The position numbers and the translations under genes are program-made. A stretch of DNA of 64,000 nucleotides, from assembly GCA_014529385.2 (NCBI GenBank), contig CM043942.1, positions 24,518,469 to 24,582,468 on the forward strand. Direction: 5' to 3'. Positions 1-11,465 of the stretch are shown here, piece after piece. The DNA is from Adiantum capillus-veneris (lineage: Eukaryota > Streptophyta > Polypodiopsida > Polypodiales > Pteridaceae). The notes under the pieces were generated by a model. That model was not told the origin of the DNA and made no database searches. It saw nothing but the letters and a program-made list of their open reading frames with translations. Numbering within the stretch: position 1 is the stretch's first letter; each line of letters opens with the position of its first letter.

Positions 1-817
1 TACCATCTCAGCCAATTTGTTGATGCTATTGTGCGTGTACACAATAGCTCCACACTTTCCTAGATCCTCTTCTATGAAGCATACTTGACACTTGCAGCCA
101 CATGTTTCACTGTGCACTCATGTCTTGCTTTGTCTCATCTGGTTGAATGCATCCTTGAGGTATATCATTTTTATGTGAGCAATGCAACAACAAGTGTACC
201 TGTCCTTCAACTTGTGAACAAATCAAGGCTTCAATCCCTCAAAACATTTGAGAGAGATCTTGATGTGTGAATATTGCATTTGGAATCTCCTATAAAATTC
301 CACCTGTCCAATGAAAGAAAATATCATCAAAACTTTGAGTTTGTGAAGAGAAAGTTAAAGTCATTGCAACTTGAACATGCTACCTAACATGGCACTTTTT
401 AAACCTTTTGTTAGGTACTAAAGTACCTAAGCCAATGTAAATGGTACTAAAGTACTAGTTTTTGCAAAGCACCTAAGTCCTTGAAATTGATAATTTAATA
501 AGTACCACAAAGAGTACATTTAAAGTACCTATATACCTAGAGTTTGTATTCCAAAAGTACATGCTAGTGGTTGCATGCTAGCTTCTACCTAGTCTCAAGG
601 TACTTTGGAAGCTTCCAAGTAGCCCAAGAGAGCCTATTGGTATGTACTTTCATAGTTGTAAAGGACCTATGAGTTTACAAAGTTAGTTTTGAACTACCAT
701 TAAATGTACATTCATTGTCCAAGAGGACCCTAAGAGAACTTATGAGTCTACATTGGTGCTTTTGAGCACAACCCCTTTGACATGGTAGTATTACTAGAAT
801 CTATCTACATAGCTACA
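1..817. other. Unassigned left edge of element E0
   Basis: I see no convincing gene here. A short open stretch (85-270, +) has no recognisable domain. Between about 410 and 560 the short inverted word GGTACTAAAGTACC and fragments of it (AAAGTACC, AGTACC) recur several times. The segment directly precedes the RT-like coding region of E0, so it may be the decayed protease-RT linker or an unrelated insertion. The sequence does not decide which. Confidence 0.4.
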
Positions 818-2255
818 AATTTGTCTCAAGAAGAGAAAGAGATCTTCATAAAAAATTTGAAGGAGTACAGGGACGTTTTTGAATGGTCATACAAAGATCT
901 CAAAGGGGTAGATCGTGAAATTTGTAAGCACACTATTCGTATGTGAGATGATGCCAAACCAAGTAGACAAAGACCAATACCTATAATGAGACATTTGCCA
1001 AAAAGATAAGGAGGAGATAGAGAAAATCAAGGAAGTAGAATTCATCCACAAAATTGAACACATCAACTAGGTGTCACCAGTTGTGGTGGTATTAAAGAAA
1101 AATGGGAAACTATAAACCTCAAAAAGGTAAATTCTACAATCATATGATATAACTATCCTCTTCCCATCACGGATCATGTGTTAAAATGAGTAGCTAGAAA
1201 AGAAACCTATAGCTTCTTGGATGGGTTTTCTGGTTACAATTAGTTAACCATTGATCCTAGAGATCAACACAAGATTGCTTCTACCATAGAAAATGGAGAA
1301 TATTTCCTTACAAGTTCATGCAATTCATGCTGATAAATACACCGGCAACATTCCAAAAGCTAATGAGCCATGCATTCAAAGAATACATAAGAAACTTCTT
1401 AGAAATTTACATGGATGATCTTTGTGTGCATTCATCCAACATAGAAGACCATTTTGAGCACCTCAAGTCTGTCTTTGAGAAATTCCGTTTATACAAGATT
1501 TGTTTAGATCCCAGAAGTGTGTATTCATTGTTAGACAATGCAAGATTCTCAGACAAACTATCTTAAAAAATGACACTGCAACACATATGGAAATGGTGGT
1601 AGTGGTTGTTGAAATGCTTAGACCAGCAAATGTTAAGGAAGTTCAACCATTCATGGAGCATTGTGGATACTATCAAAGATTTATCTACATGTATGTTGTC
1701 ATTGCTAAACCCATTTATAGCCTTATCATTCAGTTTATATCAATTGATGAGTGTGAAGAGTCATTTCAAAAGCTTAAACAAGCTTTGTCTTCAGTACCAA
1801 ATTTGAAACCTCTAGATTGGAATAGAAATTTCCATGTGCATGTCAATGCCTCAAACTTCACTATTGGTAGCATATTGCCACAACCAATAGAGAAAACCAT
1901 GGATTTTCCCATCTCATATGCTAGCAGGCAGTTAAACACAACTAAAGAGAATTACCACAATAGAAAGGGAACAACTTGGCATGGTCTATGTGGGCATACA
2001 TAACTTATTAGCAAATAAGTTTGTCTTCTTTGTGGACCACCAAGCTCTCCTTTATCTAATAAAAAAACCATGTAACACTAATAGGATTGTAAGATGGTTC
2101 ATCATCTTATTGGTGTTTGTTGATTTAGTGGTTGTTAAGAAGGGAACCACGTATCAACGGGCATATCACTTATCAAGAACCACCTCAAGACACCTCCCAA
2201 GGGAATTGATGATGACTTGCCAGATGCTTATCAGTTCTCAATTGAGCTAGATGGT
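818..2255 (+). pseudogene. pol: E0 Ty3/gypsy reverse transcriptase and RNase H (broken)
   Basis: This is the decayed polymerase part of a Ty3-like polyprotein, which would copy element RNA into cDNA. The pre-RT region (VFEWSYKDLKG, about 870-905) is followed by the RT N-terminus with DDAKPSRQRP (about 946). The palm reads INTPATFQKLMSHAFKEY, and the catalytic box YMDD lies at about 1408-1419. The RNase H start VHVNASNF (about 1835) has Asn where the related copy E1 has the catalytic Asp (VHVDASNF). Its end reads VDHQALLYLIKKP at about 2030. A stop at 944-946 (TGA, where E1 has CGA), other stops and frameshifts show it is dead. It is strongly similar and collinear to 49059-50600 on the other strand. 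Confidence 0.9.
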
Positions 2256-2259
2256 TAGA

Positions 2260-3606
2260 AGATCGAGTCTCTCTAATGACTATAGCTCAAGCAGATTCAT
2301 AGATCCCACTTCCAATCACATCGTGGCTGATTGAGCAATCGTCTATAAGTCAATTGTTGGTAGGAAGACATATCAAAAAAATAAGGATGGGATTCTACTT
2401 TTGTGCAAAAACCCAAAGGAACAAGCCAACTACATAAATCAGGCTCATACAATAGTGATGGGAATCCATTTTGCAGAAGACTAAACAATGAGATGACTTA
2501 TGTGGTTAGATATTTATTGGACAAACATGAAAAGAGATGTTTATGCCTCTATAGACAAGTGCTCGCAATGCAAAAGAGAAAAATAATAATCACATGTTAC
2601 CTTACTCCAAATCTCAATTCCACATAGATGGAGTAGATATGTGGTGGAGTACTTGGGGAGTACTTGGCAAATAGAAAATTTCCTAAAGACATGAGTAAAT
2701 GAAAGCAAAGAGTAATCAAAATAGAGAACAAATTACACCATGATCGGCCAACAACTTGATAGAAAAGGAAAAGACCAAGAGCTTAGAGTGTGTGCCAATG
2801 AAGATGAGTACACTTCCATCTTAGAATAAGCATGTGCAGGTCTAGAGGAGGGACATTTCTCTTATGAGACTATGGATAGGGTGGTACTAATGGCTAGTAT
2901 ATGATGGCTAACTCTGTTTTCAAATATTAAAGTATTTGCCAGAAGATATGACTCTTGTTAGAGAGCAAAAATGCCAACTAGAATTGATAGCATGCCATTG
3001 TGACCAATGATGGGAGCAAGAGGATTTGCTAAATGGAGTATATACTTTTTTGGTGCTACACAACTTCTTGATTATGAAACTGAGGCACAATATATTATTG
3101 TAGCCACACTGATTACCTAACCAAGTGGGGTTGAAGCTAGAGCCACTAGGAAGAATAATCCACAAGAATAAGTGGGTTTTTACTACCAACCCTGAGAGTT
3201 GCAGGCAAATTAGAGTGGACGAGTCATGAACTATTGGAATGACTAGAAAATATTGAGCAAACAGATGAGCAAAGACTATAATCTATTACACACACCTACG
3301 CTCCAATAAAGGAAACAAAAAAGCTCTTTGACTCATATAATGACAAAAACCTTCAAGCAAGGAGATCTTGTATTAGTCTATTCTTTGAAGAACCACATCC
3401 CCAAGTTCAAGAAAAAAGGACATGTTCCTTTTAAAATTAAAAGTGTTTCACCAAGCAGGATGGTTAAATTGGTCGCCTTGGATGGTGAAATAATGAAAAA
3501 CTAGATAATTAGTGGATGTTGATTGCAAAAATTTATAATGTTCCATATACTAATGATCTCTTAGAGAGGATGCATGCAGCAAAGGAGTGCAAGATCAAAC
3601 AACAAT
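2260..3606 (+). pseudogene. pol: E0 integrase with two zinc modules and a deleted core
   Basis: A decayed integrase follows RNase H. Two H2C2-like modules lie in tandem. The first, at about 2340-2578, has QAH, GIHFAE and KCSQCKR. The second, at about 2760-2990, has EEGHFSYETM and ARRYDSC. The core begins at about 2990 (PTRIDSMPL, GFAKWSIYF), but the coding jumps at about 3170-3190 from the KATRKN-type segment directly to LRVAGKLEW. The stretch that holds the second Asp and the Glu in E1 (about 110 residues) is therefore missing. The C-terminal part (SLKNHIPKFKKK, about 3390) is still readable to about 3530. It is inactive by deletion, stops and frameshifts. Confidence 0.8.
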
Positions 3607-3634
3607 AAGTCATTAAAGAAGCTCAAAAAGAATC

Positions 3635-4105
3635 TTGCATTTGAGTTTTAAAAAAGAAAGCGACAATGCAACCAATATTGCCAATCAATATGCTTCAAAT
3701 TTAGACTCTACACTTCACTCAAGCTTTAGCAAGGCTTTAGCAAAAGATAAAGGAGATATGGATGATGGAATGGACATGCAGATAATAGTGAGCCTAAATG
3801 ATGGATTCAAAGACAAAGCATTAGCAGATACAAGTTCCAGGATAAATGCAGTAAGCTATTCAACCTACAAGAAGGTGACTACCCAACCCTTGGAGTCCTA
3901 TGAAGCTAAGGTCAAAGTGTATCATAAAGAGTTCACTCCAACATTAGGCACGATCAACTTGGATATCTTTGTGCATGGATTTCTATGCCCATGCACATTT
4001 ATATATACTCTAGACGAGCATATGAATGAAGACATGGTACTAAAGTTCCATGGATGCGGACATAAAAATCTGTCCAAGTTTGGGGTGAAAAAGCTCTCAC
4101 ATTAA
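3635..4105 (+). pseudogene. E0 second retropepsin-like domain, downstream of integrase
   Basis: An open frame of 156 codons starts 29 bases after the integrase remnant. From residue 65 it reads DTSSRINAVSYSTYKK, then a stretch with PTLGTINLDIFVHGFLCP and LDEHMNEDMV. This resembles an aspartic protease: a D-T-(G/S)-A/S-like active site (GAT at 3827), a beta strand with LG, and the region that in E1 ends GIPWM, a usual retropepsin flap and C-terminal pattern. The E1 copy at 46920-47280 is clearly related and in the same place after integrase. The Gly of DTG is Ser here and the C-terminal motif is decayed, so activity is unlikely. Assignment as a protease rests on motif shape only. Confidence 0.6.
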
Positions 4106-4855
4106 CACTCAGAGGTGGATAGTTAAGGGTACCATTTGCTCACATCAATCAAAGGAAGAGTGAAAAGCAGACCTACAGGCTTTGAAGTTAGCGAAAGAAA
4201 GTTCAAGCACAACACTTATATTAGTGGCTCAACACAAGATCTATCCTCATAGCAAAGTCATGCAAGGAACCTGCAATATTAAGTACCAAAATCTAAATTG
4301 CAAGAAAATCCTAAACAGATTTGGGTTCTTAAGAAACAATTAACCAAGTAGAAGAAATCACCAGGAACCCCAACAAAATAAGAAAGTGCCTTCACCAAAG
4401 ACCAAGTGAGTGTGGGTGCCAAAGAAGAAGCCTAAAGCAAAGCAACCAACCAATCTAGTATACAAGTGGATACCAAAGACCAAGCCAGAGTGAAAGAAAC
4501 ATAGCAAAACAGTTTACAAGTGGGTGCCAAAGCTTCAACAACCACAAAAGAAACAACCAATCTTTTGATAGACAGATCCAATACAAAAAGATGGTTGTTC
4601 ACCCCAGGAATTATCAAAGAATGATCATAATTGCTCCAGTATATACTCTTCAAGAGAGTTAAGTAACAGGAAACCGCGACATCAGAACCCTTGAGCAACC
4701 CGCTCAAGACCCTTCTCTTACTCAGCATGTTTTGAATTGGATTGACCTCACAAGCATGGTAGAGCCAATCACAGCTATGCGCGTAGACACGATGTATCAG
4801 CCCATGCACAACACAACCCAGGCTACACACTATTGTCCTAGAGAAACTCAATTAG
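4106..4855 (+). pseudogene. E0 WVPK-repeat tail after the second protease-like domain
   Basis: This is a decayed coding tail. Between about 4310 and 4545 four copies of a W(V/I)(P/L)K motif can be read in different frames: QIWVLKK, VWVPKKKPK, YKWIPKTK and YKWVPKLQ. Further on (about 4690-4830) comes a stretch with QH, then IDL, then MVEPIT. The E1 copy (46282-46862, minus) has the same order, WVPK then QH-IDL-MVEPITDM. WVPK motifs are known near zinc knuckles in some plant copia proteins. Their role is unknown to me, and here they sit after integrase. Confidence 0.6.
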
Positions 4856-5674
4856 GAGAAGGGAGCCATTTTAAATGTGGACCTTAATGGATGAAACCTA
4901 CTAGAAAAAGGGCAATGTTTGAAGTGTTTGTACATTAACATGTGATTTTTCTGCAAGATCCTTAAGAATTTCCCTTATAAGTAAAGAGAATGGGGATACG
5001 TACTATGATAACCCCTAGGTGTATGTAAATAGTATTTATATCAACAAAAAAGTCAAAAATATTGCTTATTTTACTTGTTCTATGCGTTTTTTTGCAAAAA
5101 AGTGATCAAAATTGAGAAATACTCAAAAAAAGGGCCAAGTATAGTGTTCTCATGTGTTTAGATACCCTATTGATCAAGAAGAAGGAACGGACAAGCATGT
5201 CAAACATTGTTCAATTTTGACGACAGTGATGGGAGGCCTAAATTAGGCCCACAAAGCATGTTCTGGTGAATCTTAAAAAATGGTGCAATCGGAATCCAAA
5301 TGAAGAAATTTTCAAAAGGGAAGTATACTTGATGATCTAGTAGGACTAATCGAGGCGTATGAGAGAAAATTAGTATAGAAGCCTAGGTATGTATAGTCTT
5401 CGTTGGCCGATTATAGTCTCATTTGTACTTGACACCTTTTGGAGAGAGCTCTTAGAGGCTTCCTTGCATGTCATTTCTACAGCCTTTAGCGACTTCCATA
5501 GTACACAGTCTCACATGAGACATGAGGGGTAAGTTCTTAACCTACTAATGAACATGTTTGATTGTACTTACGAAATCGAGGTAGTCCAAAAAAGTGCTCG
5601 GTTAGCAGAACCTTGCCAAGAGAGAACGAGGGCAAAAATGATTGTAAGGGTCAGTCTAGTACACCAAATCCAGT
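4856..5674 (+). other. E0 non-coding stretch after the tail, homologous to E1
   Basis: No gene is visible. The first 200 bases (GGGCAATGTTTGAAG and onward) align with the minus strand of E1 around 46250-46100. The end aligns with E1 near 40290-40229, including a 6-base stem GTCTCA-CA-TGAGAC followed by GTAAGTTCTT. The stretch stops where the TR-GAG element begins at 5675. It probably is the beginning of an intron or untranslated region upstream of ORF3. Confidence 0.55.
5529..5534 (+). promoter_or_regulatory. Candidate 5' splice site (GTAAGT) of E0
   Basis: The sequence GAGGG/GTAAGTTCTT matches a plant donor site. It lies 5 bases after the small hairpin GTCTCA-CA-TGAGAC and its ATGAGG spacer. 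Both hairpin and donor are kept in E1 at 40259-40280 (minus), although the surroundings have diverged. The use as a splice site is inference. Confidence 0.45.
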
Positions 5675-7475
5675 TGTAATGTACCCAAAATTTTTCAATA
5701 AAATAATTTCATATACTTTGCAAATATTTAATGTTCTCATTTTGTTAAGTCATAAAGCATTCCAATAGAACGATCGGATTGGAAATCGGACTCTGGAACT
5801 ATTAATTATTATGACCTTTATTCACTTGAAGACAATAAGTTGATATGGGAAACTTAAGGCTCAAGTCTATTTCTAAAGATAAGAGTTGACCCTCAAGAAA
5901 GAAGGAGTAGTTTTAGGAAAGGAAGAGTATTTTTAGAAGAAAAAGAGGAGAAGGAGTATTTTTAGAAAAGGAGAATTATTTTTAGAAGAGGAGTAATTTT
6001 AGAAAAGGAAAAGTATTTTTAGAAGAGAAAGCGTAGTGAATTAACGTTAGAGCTTCTTTTCTGTTTATTCTAAAATAAGAGACTCAAAATCGTGCATAGG
6101 GATTCGTGTCCAAAACAAACAAAAAAATTAGGAGATGCGAACATTCCCGAACTTATCTTTTTGCTTTTTGCTATTCTTAGCTTGTGCTTTTGGCTCTTGA
6201 TAGCTTAAATAAAGGCCCCTCTTCCCTCAATTTCAAGACACACACATAGGAGTTCTCAGAACCGGAAGCTCTCTTACCATAACATCCGACTTACCCTCTC
6301 TCCCTCAACCCATCTCTATCTCCAACTCCCTCTCTACCATCGTCATGTTGTCCTTCGGATTCTTGAGTTATCTTCTCTCTCTTTTCCTCTTCTCTACCTT
6401 GATATGATGGCTTTGAAGCAAGTGACTCGAAGCTCCAAGGATGCTCATGTTGTTCCACCTCTAAGAAAGGTACAATGGAAGGCATCAACAACTACTCCAA
6501 TCATAACTTAGGCGGAGATATTGACTCCGAAAGAAGTTGAAACCACCCAACCTCAAATACGAAAGGTAATCGAATATGTCGCTAATCCGGTAAGACAAAT
6601 TTATAACTCTGCATTGCTATTCATGTCGACTTGGGAAGATAAGCATAGGGATTCCCTTAAACCGTCCAAAAAATGTGATTCTATCACAAAAAACAAGCAT
6701 ATGTTTTTATAGATTAGTGAAAGAATTATTTGATAAATTGTCATTGTTTGTTAAATTGTTATTGCTTGATAAATTGTTATTGTGTGATAAGTTGCTGTTT
6801 GATATGAAGAGTTGGGTGATCATGTTTAAAGAATCATTTAAAGAGAAGAATTTTTGGAAGAATATCTTTTGTTCCTCGCGGCGGGTAGCGAGATGCCTTG
6901 CACGGTTAGCGGAGATTAAGCTGAGGTTATTGGCTCTCTTTTGTTCCTGATTAGCAGGATGCCTCGCGGTTAGCAAGATGCCTCGCGGTTAGTAGGATGC
7001 CTTGTAAAACAGTGTGGTAGTAATTAGAAAACAAGAACAACGGGAGAGTGTGGTGTGAAAAGTGGAAGACTAGTATCCATTATAGTCTACAGATGGGTGG
7101 ACCCGATTAGTCGGGTACTTTTCGCAAGGTTACTAGTTAGTTTAGACTATGTCTCATATCATATTCAAGGTTTATGAATGGTGGACGTGCCTCTTAAACG
7201 TCGGGAAAAAGACGTTGTTTATGGATTCTAAATATGTCAATGAGATTTCATCTTTATGTTATAAGAAATAGATTCCATTAGAATCCTTGATTTATCGACC
7301 TGACTTGTGAGTATGACCCTACAACCACGATCACAATGGATAGAGGACTTCCTTTCTTCTGTTGCTCGTATCTCTACTTTGTGGAAACAGAGTAGGGTGT
7401 CGTCAATGGAACTTGAGAATAAAGGAAGGCCGTCTATCAAGTTGCCCCAATCTTCCCGGGGTTGGGGACCTCACA
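5675..7475 (+). repeat. 5' LTR of the TR-GAG element (about 1.8 kb)
   Basis: It begins TGTAATGTACCC and ends TCACA. A degraded TATA-like AAATAAAGG lies near 6208, while the 3' copy keeps CTATATAAAGG. Inside are short repeats built on GATAAATTGTTATTG (about 6725-6800) and on CGCGGTTAGCAAGATGCCT (about 6890-7000). Confidence 0.85.
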
Positions 7476-7477
7476 AT

Positions 7478-7489
7478 TGGTATCAGAGC
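7478..7489 (+). other. Primer-binding site, initiator-Met tRNA type (TR-GAG)
   Basis: TGGTATCAGAGC lies two bases after the 5' LTR end. It is the standard plant initiator methionine tRNA complement and marks the start of minus-strand DNA synthesis. Confidence 0.9.
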
Positions 7490-8078
7490 CTAAGTTAAAA
7501 AGATTTAATTTGCTACTTCAAGCTTCCTCGTGTGTATGGTTTTCTATACCCATCACTTGACTCACAAAGATATTACGACATGTCAGTTGATATGTATCAT
7601 AGTTGTGGTTGAAACTTCTATTGTATTTTCTCATTGAGAGATTTTTCTAGATACCTATATGACATTTTGATGTCTTTATGAATAAAAAGATTTTCTTCAA
7701 AAAAATTGTATGACTGGTTAAGTCATGTGATTAAGATAACCATGACTGGTTAAGTCATGTGATTGAGTCTTGATGGATTAAATAACTCACGACTGATTAA
7801 GTCATGCAATTGAGGTTTGATGGATTGGATAAGTCCTTACTGGTTAATTCATTCGACTTAATTTTAATGGGTTGGATAAGTACTGATTGATTTAGTCATA
7901 GGATTGAGCTTTTAGTGGACTAGATAAGTCTAAGTTTGGAAAATACCCAATTGATTTGAGTTATTATAAACATTTATGTATATTCAGGGGAATCGTCAAA
8001 TCACTTCTACGTTGGAAATCCTCAAAATGTTGCTATTTACACGGAAATTCAAGAACAAACAAATGTAACCACCTTCTT

Positions 8079-8835
8079 TTAAAGGAGAGGGTCATGATAT
8101 TGAGAAAGATGCGGAAGTATGGATTGAAGCTATGGATGATTACTTCTCTGCTACAAAGACCACACCTACAAATCAAGCAATGCTAGGGATGTTTTGACTC
8201 TCAGGAGAAGCGATATTATGGTGGAAACAACAATGTCATGATATTGGAGTATTAGAGAACTCTCAGAGTTGGTGGAAAATCAAACTAGCGGCGGTGAAGA
8301 AAAGATACTTATCCCCTATCCATGAAGCAATAAAGATGAATGAGTTCTTTAACTTGAAACAATATAGCTTATCCTTGGAAGAGTACTACTTGAAGTTTGT
8401 AAGGCTTAGACGTTACGCTCCGCCAATGACCATAGAGCAGCACATAGCTCGCTTTTGTCAAGGTTTAAGAGAACCAATTAGCTCGCGATTGGAAACTCTG
8501 AAATCTACCATTGTACAAGATGCTTTACTATGAGCTAAACCTTTAATGAAAGAACAAGGGATTACAAGAATAATTAAACAGAATCAAAGCTTCAATGATA
8601 GACATCAACAAAGAGCTTATGCCACTAATGCGTAAAGTCCTCCATGCTTGAATGTTTGATGCTTTGAATGTGGAGAGTTGGGACATTATCAGAACACTTT
8701 TCCACAATTGACTAATGGAGCAGCAGCAGCAAGTGAAGGACACCACTCTTTTAAACATAATGATGGTCGAGCTAGTAATAAGAGTAGGAGTACCCTCACT
8801 TTTTCTCGTGATGAGGACATCATGAATCAATAAGT
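8079..8835 (+). pseudogene. gag: Gag of the TR-GAG element (broken)
   Basis: This is a capsid-type Ty3 gag. From about 8080 one frame reads FKGEGHDIEKDAEVWIEAMD, a stop (TGA near 8194), WWKQQ, then YSLSLEEYYLKFVRLRRYAP and FCQGLREPISSRL, which is the usual retrotransposon gag pattern. A stop at 8531-8533 and others follow. Near 8660 a zinc knuckle begins C-F-E-C-G-E-L-G-H-Y-Q-N-T, but its last Cys is replaced by Phe. It packages RNA in related elements, but this copy is dead. Confidence 0.8.
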
Positions 8836-8844
8836 TGGGGAGAT
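8834..8844 (+). other. Polypurine tract of the TR-GAG element
   Basis: The purine-rich GTTGGGGAGAT sits directly before the TG of the 3' LTR. It is the expected place for the plus-strand primer. Confidence 0.7.
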
Positions 8845-9895
8845 TGTAATGTACCCAAAATTTTTCAATAAAACTATTTCATTTACTTTGCAAATATTTA
8901 AGATTCACATTTTGCGAAGTCATAAAGCGTTCCAACAGAACGATCAGATCAAAAATCAAACTTTGAAACTATTAATTATGACCTTTATTCACTTAAAAAC
9001 AATAGGTTGATATGGAAAAATTAAGCCTCAGGTCTATTTCTAAAGATAAGAATTGACCCTCAAGAAAGAAGGAGTAAAGTATTGCTAGAAGAGAAAGAGT
9101 AGAATGAGTTTTTTTGGAAAAGGAGAAGTATTTTTTAGAAGAGAAGGAGTAGAATAACTATTTTTAGAAAAGGAGAAGTATTTTTAGAAGAGAAAGGGTA
9201 GTGAGTGAAGATTAAAGCTTCTTTTCTTGGAAGCCAAGCTTTTTCTGTAAAATAAGAGACTCAAAATTCCGCATAGGGATTTGAGTCCTCCATAAAACAT
9301 ACAAAATAAAAAAAATCAAAAGACGCAAATGTGCACGAACTTATCTTTCAGCTTTTTGTTATTCTAAGCTTGTGCTTTTGGCTCTTGAGAGCCTATATAA
9401 AGGCCCCTCTTCCCTCACTTTCAAGACACACACATACACAGAAGTTCTCAGAAGCGGAAGCTCTCTTGCCATACGTCGTAGTTACCCTCTCTCCCTCAAC
9501 CTCTGATCCTCAACCCATCTCCATATCCAATTCCCTCTCTACCATCATCGTGTTGCCTTCGGATTCTTGACTTCTCTTCTCTCTCTTTTCCATTTCTCTA
9601 CCTTGATATGATGGCCCCGAAGCGAGTGACTCGAATCTCCAAGGATGATCATGTCGTCGTTCCACCTGCAAGAAAGGTGCAAAGGAAGGCATCAACTACT
9701 CCAATCGTAACTCAAGCGGAGATATCGACTCCGAAAGAAGTTGAAACTACCCAACCTCAAATATGAGATATAAATCGAACATGTTGCTTATCCGGTAAGA
9801 CAAATTTATAATTTTGCATTGCTGTTCATATTGACTTGGGAAGATAAGCATATGGATTCCCTTAAACCGTCCAAGAAACGTGATTCAACACAAAA
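8845..9895 (+). repeat. 3' LTR of the TR-GAG element, partial
   Basis: It repeats the first 1.05 kb of 5675-7475 with many substitutions. It keeps a TATA box (TATATAAA at 9394-9401) upstream of a GGCCCCTCTTCCCTC stretch. Similarity fades at about 9895. Scattered words up to about 9960 may be a decayed continuation. Confidence 0.75.
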
Positions 9896-10391
9896 ACTTC
9901 TTGAAGGGTATTCTCTCTGGGATGTCATCTCTTGCAGCGGGTTAAGTGCAGGAGATGCCCAACATTGTTGATGCAAGGAAGTGCATTGGCGATAGACATT
10001 CAATCGTGCGGTGAGTAAGCTTTATCATTTTTTGATTTTTGACATGGAGAATGCAGTTAATGAACGCACTGAAAATTGCACGCTGCCGTGGGAATGGCAC
10101 GTTCCCTCGTATAATAAAAATTGGGGAGGACTGTGCAAACTTCCCCATGCAAGGAGACTTGCATGTTTTCTTCTTCCTTTTTTGAAACATAAAAATGTAA
10201 CAACAACAAACAATCAATAACATTGACATCTTGTATGATCATGAACATTGAACTCCTTGTGGTTTTTTGCGAGGTATCCCTTTGAAGCACTACGATTGAT
10301 ATCCCATTTTTGTGAGGAACACCTCTTAGCCACGATGATCAGTATCCCAAACACTCTCAGGTAAAAAAGTTTAGCACGCTTTCATGAAAAA

Positions 10392-10417
10392 TCTCTCAAT
10401 CTCTCAATCTCTCAATC

Positions 10418-10468
<51 letters not shown>
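10392..10468. repeat. CT microsatellite
   Basis: Three CTCTCAAT units run into an almost pure CT tract. Confidence 0.95.
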
Positions 10469-10470
<2 letters not shown>

Positions 10471-11135
10471 TTCATTTTGACGTCCCTCCTCCCAGTTAAT
10501 AAAAATATTAGACATAATTAACAGCATCAATTAATCGATTTTTTTTCATTTGAGAAGTGTTGAAATTTCATACATAGTTTCCAATATTTTGCTCAATCTC
10601 AATCTGATGCGAAGGTAGCTAATGAAGCACTCTAGTTCAAATGAGCTGACCCTCACTTGAGAATTATATTGCATGGTGGTTCCTTCTATCACCACTCAAG
10701 CATGCTGCATGAGTTAAGTGAATTTTGTCAACCGCTTAAATAATTATCCCCAACTAGCCCTGCATAAGCAAAAACTCAAATACACTCCGCCTCAACCACA
10801 CACCACATGCAGAACGCTCACCCACCCTCTCTTGACCACACCCACATGTAGGCACAATGATTTTTTAATTTCAACTAAATCAATGCCTCCCCCTCATCGT
10901 CTACGATGCCATTTTTTTGCTCCACACTGCTTATTCTCTTTGTTTATTTTATTTTTCTTATCACTATCCATTTAATTTTTCCCAATCACTACTAATTTTC
11001 AATTTTCATCCCTTAAAAAGAAGGGACATTATTTGACTATACTGTTTGGAAGTTATCTTCCTCTCACCCACTTTCGCTCTCAGATAGCTGCTAAAGGGGA
11101 ACACACATACACACACATTATAGATATTCAAGCAA

Positions 11136-11170
<35 letters not shown>
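11136..11170. repeat. AC microsatellite
   Basis: A pure CA/AC tract, with a shorter one just upstream at 11101-11118. Confidence 0.95.
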
Positions 11171-11175
<5 letters not shown>

Positions 11176-11465
11176 TTTGACTATCATTGCACATGTGTTG
11201 ACTTGAGCCTTTGAGAGCGACATCTCTCCCTTGCCATTAGTTGAAGCAGCACTCTTGATCAATCTCACACTATCTCTTGCAAGCACATATAAGCTCCACT
11301 GTGCCCAATCCATAAGCAGCCAGCAATCGACTGCCAAACTTTGTGAGTTGTTTTACTCCATCCAAAGACATGGTAAGTGAATCATCAAGTTTATTTGTCG
11401 CAAACCATCTATTTTGGACTGCAATTTGCAACATACCAACGTGATTAACAACATTCCCCCTCACA

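Larger units (their letters stand above)
5675..9895 (+). mobile_element. Gag-only LTR retrotransposon (TR-GAG type), 3' LTR truncated
   Basis: Two long direct repeats flank an interior of only about 1.37 kb. The 5' LTR starts TGTAATG and ends in CA, two bases before a tRNA-iMet PBS. A purine tract precedes the 3' LTR. The interior codes for a gag with a zinc knuckle and nothing else: no protease, RT or integrase. It must therefore have depended on another element. The 3' LTR follows the 5' one to about 9895 and then loses similarity, so the right end and TSD are lost. The element is inserted in E0. Confidence 0.85.
9896..11465. other. No gene seen; simple repeats
   Basis: This stretch holds a CT tract, an AC tract and a small inverted repeat (CATGCAAG/CTTGCATG, 10147-10166). 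Open frames are short and without domains. It may be the decayed leader or LTR of the Ty3 element that follows. I could not find LTR ends. Confidence 0.4.

Noticed and set aside
10147-10166. Small inverted repeat CATGCAAG/CTTGCATG as a terminator or MITE end
   Set aside because: It is short, there is no tract of T after it and no target duplication around it.
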